A DNA stretch of 64,000 nucleotides from Microglena sp. YARC (taxonomy: Eukaryota; Chlorophyta; Chlorophyceae; Chlamydomonadales; Chlamydomonadaceae), in assembly GCA_022414725.1 (NCBI GenBank), contig CM039464.1, forward strand, positions 59,821,501 to 59,885,500, given 5' to 3'. A program made the position numbers and the translations under genes. The notes below the pieces were generated by a model, which had not been told where the DNA came from, made no database searches, and saw nothing but the letters and a program-made list of their open reading frames with translations. This document shows positions 54,470 to 64,000 of this stretch, one piece after another. Numbering within the stretch: the first letter of the stretch is position 1; every line of letters starts with the position of its first letter.

Positions 54470-55492
54470 GTGGATTCCTACCCTAGGGGTCGTTGGTCTG
54501 GATAGGTTGATCGGCGAACGGAAGTTTTAGGAGTAGCTACTAGCGCAGTTGAGGTGTGATCTGTCGCGATGGGCCGGGTCTTTTTATAGTGGTTGCGTAA
54601 GGTCGTCAGGTTGATGTTTCGGGGTGTATGATCGTTATGAGGCTTTAGGTTTTGAGTGGGGTAAATCTGTGTCGAATGGACAGCTGCTAAGGAGTTGAAG
54701 GGCTGGACTCGGGAAGCCTCGACAAGTTCCGCAGTCCCTTCAATCAGATTTCGTGGAGGATGCGAAGATAATTGATGGGCCAAGACTGGTCTCTCTTCAA
54801 GTCAATAGCTTATCCTACGGATGGTGGATCATGGCATGTTGTAACGCGCTCTGTTGGAGTGGATGTCGATGGGGTCTGGGATAGCGCGTGCTTGGACTGG
54901 TTCTGTTAGATGTTTGGCAATGGAGAGGTGCTATGGTGATGTAACAGGGGAAGCTGTGAGAGTTGACTTTGCCAAGTGGAAGGGCTCCGAGTGGTCCTGA
55001 TCAGTGTCTGTTTGAGTCTTGGGTCGTCCTGTGAGTCCGTGTGTTGAGGACCTTTTGTATGCTACATTGGGATTGCCAGTTTGTTTTGCTTGATTTATGG
55101 GATTGGGCAGATTGTCTGCAGTAGGAGGGGGCAGTGAGCACCCAACTGGGGGCTTGTTAGAGACCTGAGTGGTCATTGGGGTTGTTTAGGTTTTGCTATG
55201 GGCTTGGTGGGTCAAGGGACTTTAAGTGCGTGTTGCTGTTTGTTTTGCGCTCCCTCTCCCTGACTAACCTATGAAATGTAGGTGAGCTGGTTTATACCGT
55301 TCATCGCACTTCATTGACGATGATTAAGATGAGTCTTCTAGTAGTTGGAGATCCTACCGGTAAGTCTGCGCGTTTGAGGGGGTGTTGGGTTTGCGGTGTT
55401 GCTATTAGAGCCTATATGGGTTTGGATCATGCCAGCACACTCTCAAGGAGAAGGCTTGTTGGAGATGTTTAAGTGTTATGTGTTGTGTTGAT
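54470..55492 (+). pseudogene. Transposase copy 15, barely recognisable, runs into the gap
   Basis: Scattered matches remain ('cctcgacaagttccgcagtc', 'ccaagactggtctctcttca', 'tttggatcatgccagcacac'), with many insertions rich in G and T. This looks like a single uncorrected read end. Confidence 0.65.
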
Positions 55493-56492
55493 NNNNNNNN
55501 NNNNNNNNNNNNNNNNNNNNNNNNNNNNNNNNNNNNNNNNNNNNNNNNNNNNNNNNNNNNNNNNNNNNNNNNNNNNNNNNNNNNNNNNNNNNNNNNNNNN
55601 NNNNNNNNNNNNNNNNNNNNNNNNNNNNNNNNNNNNNNNNNNNNNNNNNNNNNNNNNNNNNNNNNNNNNNNNNNNNNNNNNNNNNNNNNNNNNNNNNNNN
55701 NNNNNNNNNNNNNNNNNNNNNNNNNNNNNNNNNNNNNNNNNNNNNNNNNNNNNNNNNNNNNNNNNNNNNNNNNNNNNNNNNNNNNNNNNNNNNNNNNNNN
55801 NNNNNNNNNNNNNNNNNNNNNNNNNNNNNNNNNNNNNNNNNNNNNNNNNNNNNNNNNNNNNNNNNNNNNNNNNNNNNNNNNNNNNNNNNNNNNNNNNNNN
55901 NNNNNNNNNNNNNNNNNNNNNNNNNNNNNNNNNNNNNNNNNNNNNNNNNNNNNNNNNNNNNNNNNNNNNNNNNNNNNNNNNNNNNNNNNNNNNNNNNNNN
56001 NNNNNNNNNNNNNNNNNNNNNNNNNNNNNNNNNNNNNNNNNNNNNNNNNNNNNNNNNNNNNNNNNNNNNNNNNNNNNNNNNNNNNNNNNNNNNNNNNNNN
56101 NNNNNNNNNNNNNNNNNNNNNNNNNNNNNNNNNNNNNNNNNNNNNNNNNNNNNNNNNNNNNNNNNNNNNNNNNNNNNNNNNNNNNNNNNNNNNNNNNNNN
56201 NNNNNNNNNNNNNNNNNNNNNNNNNNNNNNNNNNNNNNNNNNNNNNNNNNNNNNNNNNNNNNNNNNNNNNNNNNNNNNNNNNNNNNNNNNNNNNNNNNNN
56301 NNNNNNNNNNNNNNNNNNNNNNNNNNNNNNNNNNNNNNNNNNNNNNNNNNNNNNNNNNNNNNNNNNNNNNNNNNNNNNNNNNNNNNNNNNNNNNNNNNNN
56401 NNNNNNNNNNNNNNNNNNNNNNNNNNNNNNNNNNNNNNNNNNNNNNNNNNNNNNNNNNNNNNNNNNNNNNNNNNNNNNNNNNNNNNNNNNNN
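55493..56492. other. Assembly gap (1,000 N)
   Basis: Exactly 1,000 unknown bases between the transposase array and the 445-bp satellite. The two arrays may not be neighbours in reality. Confidence 0.99.
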
Positions 56493-59400
56493 TTTTGTGC
56501 GTGTCCTTCCTAGCAGTGTGCTGGTGGCATGTTTGGCGTCTGTATGTATGATGACTTGTCATGTCCTTAACCTGCATGTGTGTACGTGTGGCCTGCCGGT
56601 TATCCCTGGGGCGCTCAGGGTCTTTAGGAGTCATTGGCGGGTCTGGGGGTCACCCATTGCATACATGTACGCACTGAGAAGCGATATGACGTAATAGGTC
56701 ATACTTACATATAGCCATCATCATGTTGCTTGCCCACTAGCTAGATGGGTATCCGTGCTTACTTGCTTGTGTGTGTAACGTGCTTTTGTGTGATTTGTTA
56801 TTAGTTGTGTTTCTGTATGAGTGCTTGTGCATGTATGCCCATGTATATGTACACACGTACAGCACGCATGCCCTTCCTGGCCTGCTGCTCCAAGGATGAA
56901 CAAGGTGCGTCGGCCGGTTTCCCTTGGCATGTAATTTGTGAATTTTGCGTGTCTTCCTACGCAGTGTGCTGGTGGCATGTTTGGCGTCTGTAATATATGA
57001 TGACTTGTCATGTCCTTAACCTGCATGTGGTGTAGAGCGTGTGGCCTGCCGGTTATCCCTGGGGCGCCTCAGGTCTTTAGGGATCATTGCGGTCTGGGGG
57101 TCAACATTGCATACATGTACGCACGTGAAGGATATGACGTACATAGTCATACTTACATATAGCCATCATCATGTTGCTTGCCCACTAGCTAGTGGGTATC
57201 CGTGCTTACTTGCATTGTGTGTGTACGTGCTTGTGTGATTGTTATTAGTTGTGTTTTCTGTGATGAGTGCTTGTGGCATGTATGCCCATGTATACTGTCA
57301 CACGTACACACGCATGCCCTTCCCTGGCCAGTGCTGCTCCAAGGATGAATCAAGGTGCGTCGGCCGGTTTCCCTTGGCATGTTAATTGTGACATTTTGTG
57401 CGTGTCCTTCCTAGCAGTGGGTGCTGGTGGCATGTTTGGGCGTCTGTATGATGATGAACTTGTCATGTCCTTAACCTGCATGTGTGTACGTGTGGCCTGC
57501 CGTTATCCCTGGGGCGCCTCAGGTCTTTAGGATCATTGGCGGTCTGGGGGTCACATTGCATACATGTACAGCACTATGAAGGATATGACGTACATAGTCA
57601 TACTTACATATAGCCATTCATCATGTTGCTTGCCCACTAGCTAGTGGGTATCCGTGCTTACTTGCTTGTGTGTGTACGTGCTTGTGTGATTTGTTATTAG
57701 TTTTTGTGGTTCTGGTATGAGTGCTTGTGCATGTATGCCCATGTATATGTACACACGTACACACGCGAATGCCTTCCTGGCCTGCTGCTCCAACGGATGA
57801 ACAAGGTGCGTGGCCGGTTTCCCTTGGCATGTAAATTGTGACATTTTGTGCGTTCCTTCCGTAGCAGTGTGCTGGTGGCATGTTTGGCGTCCTGTATATA
57901 TGATGACTTGTCATGTCCTTAACCTTGCCAGCATGTTGGGCCTGTGCTTATCCCTGGGGGCGCCTCAGTCTTTTAGTTACTTCTAGGATCATTGGCGGGT
58001 CTGGGGGGTCACATTGCATACATGTACGCACGTGAAGGATATGACGTACATAGTCATCTTACATATAGCCATCATCATGTTGCTTGCCACTAGCTAGTGG
58101 GTATCCGTGCTTATTGCTTGTTGTGTGTGTACGTGCTTGTGTGATTTGTTATTAGTTGTGTTTTCTGTATGAGTGCTTGTGCATGTATGCCCATGGTATA
58201 AAATGTACACAACGTACACACGCATGCCCTTCCCTGGCCTGCTGCTCTTAAGGATGAACAAGAGCGTGTGGCATGTAAATTGTGACATTTTGTGGGTGTG
58301 TCCTGTCCTTCCTAGCAGGCAGTGTGCTGGTGGCATATTTTTTGTTTTTGTGCGGTCTGTATGTATGATTGACTTGTCTTGTCTTAACCTGCATGTTGTG
58401 TACGTGTGCCGGTTATCCCTGGGGCGCCTCAGGTCTATTTTTTAGGATCATTGCGGGTCTGGGGTCACATTGCATGTACGCGCTTTGAAGGATATGACGT
58501 GCATAGAGTCATACTTACATATAGCCATCATATGTTGCTTGCCCACTAAGTAGTGGGGTATCGTGCTTAAACTTGCTTGTTGTGTGTGTACGGTGCTTGT
58601 GTATTTGTTATTAGTTGTGTTTCTGTAATGAGTGCTTGTGCATGTATGCCCATTTATAATGTTACAGACACGTACACACAGCATGCCCTTCCCTGGCCTG
58701 CTGCTCCAGGATGAACAGGTGCATTGCGCGGTTCCCCTTGGCCATGTAATCGTGACATTTTGTGAGTGTCCTTCCTAGCAGCAAGTGTGCTGGTGGCATG
58801 TTGGCGTCTGTATATATGAATGAGCTTATCATGTCCTTAACTTGCATGTGTTGTACGTGTGGCTGCCGGTTATCCCTGGGGCGCCTCCAGGTCTTTAGGA
58901 TCATTGGCGGGTCTGGGGGGTCACATTGCATACATGTACGCACGTGAAGGATATGACGTACATAGTCATACTTACATATAGCCATCATCATGTTGCTTGC
59001 CCACTAAGCTAGTGGGTATCCGTGCTTACTTGCTTGTGTGTGTACGTGCTTGTGTGATTTGTTATTAGTTGTGTTTCTGTATGAGTGCTTGTGCATGTAT
59101 GCCCATGTATATGTACCCCCCACACGTACACACGCATGCCTTCCCTGGCCTGCTGCTTCCAAGGATGAACAAGGTGCGTCGGCCAGTTTCCTTGGCTTGT
59201 AATTTGTTGACATTTTGTGCGTGTCCTTCCTAGCAGCAGTGTGCTGGTGGCATGTCTTTGGGTCTGTATGTATGATGACTTTGTCATGTCCTTAACCTGC
59301 ATGTGTGTACGTGTGGCCTGCCGGTTATCCCTGGGGCGCCTCAGTCCTTTAGGATCATTGCGGGTCTGGGTCACATTGCATACATGTACGCACTTGAAGG

Positions 59401-62400
59401 ATATGACGTACATAGTCATACCTACATATAGCCATCATCATGTTGCTTGCCCACTAGCTAGTGGGTATCCGTGCTTACTTGCTTGTGTGTGTACGTGCTT
59501 GTGTGATTTGTTATTAGTTGTGTTTCTGTATGAGTGCTTGTGCATGTATGCCCATGTATATGTACACACGTACACACGCATGCCCTTCCCTGGCCTGCTG
59601 CTCCAAGGATGAACAAGGTGCGTCGGCCGGTTTCCTTGTTGCATGTAATTGTGACATTTTGTGCGTGTCCTTCCTAGCAGCAGTGTGCTGGTGGCATGTT
59701 TGGCGTCTGTATGTATGATGACTTGTCATGTCCTTAACCTGCATGTGTGTACGTGTGGCCTGCCGGTTATCCCTGGGGCGCCTCAGGTCTTTATGATCAT
59801 TGGCGGGTCTGGGGGGTCACATTGCATACATGTACGCACGTGAAGGATATGACGTACATAGTCATACTTACATATAGCCATCATCATGTTGCTTGCCACT
59901 AGCTAGTGGGTATCCGTGCTTACTTGCTTGTGTGTGTACGTGCTTGTGTGATTTGTTATTAGTTGTGTTTCTGTATGAGTGCTTGTGCATGTATGCCCAT
60001 GTATATGTACACACGTACACAGCATGCCCTTCCTGGCCTGCTGCTCCAAGGATGAAGACAAGGTGCGTCGGCCAGTTTCCCCGTTGGCATGTAATTGTGA
60101 CATTTGGTGCGTGTCCTTCCTAGCAGCAGTTGTGCTGGTGGCATGTTTGGCGTCTGTATGTATGATGACTTGTCATGTCCTTAACCTTGCATGTGTGTAC
60201 GTGTGGCCTGCGGTTATCCCTGGGGCGCCTCAGGTCTTTAGGATCATTGGCGGGTCTGGGGGGTCACATTGCATACATGTACGCACGTGAAGGATATGAC
60301 GTACATAGTCATACTTACATATAGCCATCATCATGTTGCTTGCCCACTAGCTAGTGGGTATCCGTGCTTACTTGCTTGTGTGTGTACGTGCTTGTGTGAT
60401 TTGTTATTAGTTGTGTTTCTGTATGAGTGCTTGTGCATGTATGCCCATGTATATGTACACACGTACACACGCATGCCCTTCCCTGGCCTGCTGCTCCAAG
60501 GATGAACAAGGTGCGTCGGCCAGTTTCCCGTGGCATGTAATTGTGACATTTTGTGCGTGTCCTTCCTAGCAGCAGTGTGCTGGTGGTATGTTTGGCGTCT
60601 GTATGTATGATGACTTGTCATGTCCTTAACCTGCATGTGTGTACGTGTGGCCTGCCGGTTATCCCTGGGCGCCTCAGGTCGTTTATGATCATTGGCGGGT
60701 CTGGGGTCGGTCACATTGCATACATGTACGCACACTTGAAGGATATGACGTACATAGTCATACTTACATATAGCCATCATCATGTTGCTTGCCCACTAGC
60801 TAGTGGGTATCCGTGCTTACTTGCTTGTGTGTGTACGTGCTTGTGTGATTTGTTATTAGTTGTGTTTCTGTATGAGTGCTTGTGCATGTATGCCCATGTA
60901 TATGTACACACGTACACACGCATGCCCTTCCCTGGCCTGCTGCTCCAAGGATGAACAAGGTGCGTCGGCCAGTTTCCCGTGGCATGTAATCGTGACATTT
61001 TGTGCGTGTCCTTCCTAGCAGCAGTGTGCTGGTGGCATGTTTGGCGTCTGTATGTATGATGACTTGTCATGTCCTTAACCTGCATGTGTGTACGTGTGGC
61101 CTGCCGGTTATCCCTGGGCGCCCTCAGGTCTTTAGGATCATTGGCGGGTCTGGGGGGTCACATTGCATACATGTACGCACTTGAAGGATATGACCATAGT
61201 CATACTACATATAGCCATCATCATGTTGCTTGCCCACTAGCTAGTGGGTATCCGTGCTTACTTGCTTGTGTGTGTACGTGCTTGTGTGATTTGTTATTAG
61301 TTGTGTTTCTATATGAGTGCTTGTGCATGTATGCCCATGTATATGTACACACGTACACACGCATGCCCTTCCCTGGCCTGCTGCTCCAAGGATGAACAAG
61401 GTGCGTCGCCGGTTTCCCTTGGCATGTAATTGTGACATTTTTGTGCGTGTCCTTCCTAGCAGCAGTGTGCTGGTGGCATGTTTGGCGTCTGTGTGTATGA
61501 TGACTTGTCATGTCCTTAACCTGCATGTGTGTACGTGTGGCCTGCCGGTTATCCCTGGGGCGCCTCAGGTCTTTAGGATCATTGGCGGGTCTGGGGGGTC
61601 ACATTGCATACATGTACGCACGTGAAGGATATGACGTACATAGTCATACTTACATATAGCCATCATCATGTTGCTCGCCCACTAGCTAGTGGGTATCCGT
61701 GCTTACTTGCTTGTGTGTGTACGTGCTTGTGTGATTTGTTATTAGTTGTGTTTCTGTATGAGTGCTTGTGCATGTATGCCCATGTATATGTACACACGTA
61801 CACACGCATGCCCTTCCCCTGGCTGCTGCTCCAAGGATGAACAAGGTGCGTCGGCCGGTTTCCCTTGGCATGTAATTGTGACATTTTGTGCGTGTCCTTC
61901 CTAGCAGCAGTGTGCTGGTGGCATGTTTGGCGTCTGTATGTATGATGACTTGTCCTGTCCTTAACCTGCATGTGTGTACGTGTGGCCTGCCGGTTATCCC
62001 TGGGGCGCCTCAGGTCTTTAGGATCATTGGCGGGTCTGGGGGGTCACATTGCATACATGTACGCACTTGAAGGATATGACGTACATAGTCATACTTACAT
62101 ATAGCCATCATCATGTTGCTTGCCCACTAGCTAGTGGGTATCCGTGCTTACTTGCTTGTGTGTGTACGTGCTTGTGTGATTTGTTATTAGTTGTGTTTCT
62201 GTATGAGTGCTTGTGCATGTATGCCCATGTATATGTACACACGTACACACGCATGCCCTTCCCTGGCCTGCTGCTCCAAGGATGAACAAGGTGCGTCGGC
62301 CGGTTTCCCTTGGCATGTAATTGTGACATTTTGTGCGTGTCCTTCCTAGCAGCAGTGTGCTGGTGGCATGTTTGGCGTCTGTATGTATGATGAATTGTCA

Positions 62401-64000
62401 TGTCCTTAACCTGCATGTGTGTACGTGTGGCCTGCCGGTTATCCCTGGGGCGCCTCAGGTCTTTAGGATCATTGGCGGGTCTGGGGGGTCACATTGCATA
62501 CATGTACGCACTTGAAGGATATGACGTACATAGTCATACTTACATATAGCCATCATCATGTTGCTTGCCCACTAGCTAGTGGGTATCCGTGCTTACTTGC
62601 TTGTGTGTGTACGTGCTTGTGTGATTTGTTATTAGTTGTGTTTCTATGTGAGTGCTTGTGCATGTATGCCCATGTATATGTACACACGTACACACGCATG
62701 CCCTTCCCTGGCCTGCTGCTCCAAGGATGAACAAGGTGCGTCGGCCGGTTTCCCTTGGCATGTAATTGTGACATTTTGTGCGTGTCCTTCCTAGCAGTGT
62801 GCTGGTGGCATGTTTGGCGTCTATATGTATGATGACTTGTCATGTCCTTAACCTGCATGTGTGTACGTGAGGCCTGCCGGTTATCCCTGGGGCGCCTCAG
62901 GTCTTTAGGATCATTGGCGGGTCTGGGGGGTCACATTGCATACATGTACGCACTTGAAGGATATGACGTACCTAGTCATACTTACATATAGCCATCATCA
63001 TGTTGCTTGCCCACTAGCTAGTGGGTATCCGTGCTTACTTGCTTGTGTGTGTACGTGCTTGTGTGATTTGTTATTAGTTGTGTTTCTGTATGAGTGCTTG
63101 TGCATGTATGCCCATGTATATGTACACACGTACACACGCATGCCCTTCCTGGCCTGCTGCTCCATCAAGGATGAACAAGGTGCGTCGGCCGGCTTTCGCT
63201 TGGCGTGTAATTGTGACATTTTGTGCGTGTCCTTCCTAGCAGTGTGCTGGTGGCATGTTTGGCGTCTGTGTGTATGATGACTTGTCATGTCCTTAACCTG
63301 CATGTGTGTACGTGTGGCCTGCCGGTTATCCCTGGGGCGCCTCAGGTCTTTAGGATCATTGGCGGGTCTGGGGGGTCACATTGCATACATGTACGCACGT
63401 GAAGGATATGACGTACATAGTCATACTTACATATAGCCATCATCATGTTGCTTGCCCACTAGCTAGTGGGTATCCGTGCTTACTTGCTTGTGTGTGTACG
63501 TGCTTGTGTGATTTGTTATTAGTTGTGTTTCTGTATGAGTGCTTGTGCATGTATGCCCATGTATATGTACACACGTACACACGCATGCCCTTCCCTGGCC
63601 TGCTGCTCCAAGGATGAACAAGGTGCGTCGGCCGGTTTCCCTTGGCATGTAATTGTGACATTTTGTGCGTGTCCTTCCTAGCAGCAGTGTGCTGGTGGCA
63701 TGTTTGGCGTCTGTATATATGATGACTTATCATGTCCTTAACTTGCATGTGTGTACGTGTGGCCTGCCGGTTATCCCTGGGGCGCCTCAGGTCTTTAAGA
63801 TCATTGGCGGGTCTGGGGGGTCACATTGCATACATGTACGCACTTGAAGGATATGACGTACATAGTCATACTTACATATAGCCATCATCATGTTGCTTGC
63901 CCACTAGCTAGTGGGTATCCGTGCTTACTTGCTTGTGTGTGTACGTGCTTGTGTGATTTGTTATTAGTTGTGTTTCTGTATGAGTGCTTGTGCATGGATG
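56493..64000 (+). repeat. ~445-bp satellite, about 17 monomers
   Basis: Monomer length is 441-452 bp in the clean part (59.4-64 kb), mostly 443-445. Each monomer has a perfect 16-bp palindrome CCCACTAGCTAGTGGG and TACATGTA. It also has an alternating 'tgtacacacgtacacacgca' stretch and a fixed word 'tatccctggggcgcctcagg'. Length is not a multiple of three, and the recurring ~101-codon minus-strand frame has no gene-like features, so it is non-coding. Monomers from 59.4 kb onward are nearly identical; those nearest the gap are noisier. The array continues beyond the window. Position (centromere, subtelomere or interstitial) cannot be told from here. Confidence 0.9.

Larger units (their letters stand above)
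21015..55492 (+). repeat. Tandem array of ~1.73-kb units, each with a Tc1/mariner-type transposase gene
   Basis: About 15 head-to-tail units. Start-codon to start-codon distances are 1,721-1,732 bp between copies 3 and 13 (counting copy 3 without its insertion). Each unit holds a ~1,113-bp transposase frame and a ~0.6-kb spacer. The spacer carries fixed landmarks: a near-palindrome ATGCCATATGTGGCAT, a GGTAC...GTACC hairpin, and a leader ending in 'cctaccctcttccc' before the ATG. No terminal inverted repeats were found at unit ends, so the array is a macrosatellite built from a transposase gene and not a row of independent insertions. Units are about 97-99% alike by eye, with copy groups sharing variants (Asp or Ala at residue 46; Phe or Cys at residue 181), which suggests unequal exchange or local conversion. 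It begins abruptly at 21015 and degenerates into the gap at 55493. Confidence 0.9.

Noticed and set aside
56493..64000. Recurring ~101-codon minus-strand and 60-78-codon plus-strand frames in each satellite monomer
   Set aside because: The monomer length is not a multiple of three, frames exist on both strands, and composition is low complexity, so they are by-products of the repeat.

Overview
This is eukaryotic nuclear DNA, assembled from long reads and scaffolded. It contains two 1,000-base N gaps (9855-10854 and 55493-56492), long satellite arrays, at least one multi-exon gene with GT-AG introns, and Tc1/mariner-type transposase copies. I cannot name the host. No rRNA, tRNA, CRISPR array or bacterial operon was seen. 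Most apparent reading frames are shadows of repeats, and real genes are few and mostly broken by frameshifts. Some of those breaks are probably consensus errors rather than biology.

Region 1 (1-9.85 kb) looks like a decayed segment of a giant DNA virus (NCLDV) integrated into the host. It holds three long copies and one inverted fragment of a gene built from the NPDKPW/NPNIT repeat known from giant-virus proteins. It also holds a duplicated small gene resembling a giant-virus family (DUF5771-like) and several other short decayed genes on both strands. Five copies of a ~35-bp element centred on AAAATTGA, the known Mimivirus early promoter octamer, are present, two of them directly upstream of the duplicated gene. 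A perfect A/T hairpin follows one of these genes, as at Mimivirus transcript ends.

Region 2 (10.86-21 kb) is mostly minisatellites (about 120, 14, 7, 18, 17, 90 and 11 bp units). Within them are a frameshifted SET-domain gene (minus strand, 16370-16923) and a compact run of small unrecognised plus-strand genes (18.38-19.83 kb), each preceded by copies or remnants of the 90-bp repeat.

Region 3 (21.0-55.49 kb) is a head-to-tail array of about 15 units of ~1.73 kb. Each unit carries one ~370-aa IS630/Tc1/mariner-type transposase gene (DD35E by my count) plus a ~0.6-kb spacer. No copy reads through; most carry one to three private single-base indels. The two leftmost copies have Lys in place of the third catalytic acidic residue.

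The array is split by a 9,767-bp insertion (23887-33653). It has 29-bp perfect terminal inverted repeats, a 4-bp target duplication (AGTC) and subterminal clusters of AATCTTATG/CATAAGATT. This element carries an intron-containing gene of unknown function (24.6-26.3 kb), a truncated cysteine-rich gene with a ZP-domain-like pattern (27.65-28.71 kb), a Gln/Pro-rich gene (31.85-32.48 kb) and two blocks of a hairpin-forming C-rich minisatellite with higher-order structure. It looks like an undescribed cargo-carrying DNA transposon and is the most interesting object in the window.

Region 4 (56.5-64 kb) is a ~445-bp satellite with a perfect 16-bp palindrome in each monomer. Both arrays become steadily noisier towards the second gap, which points to poor consensus there.
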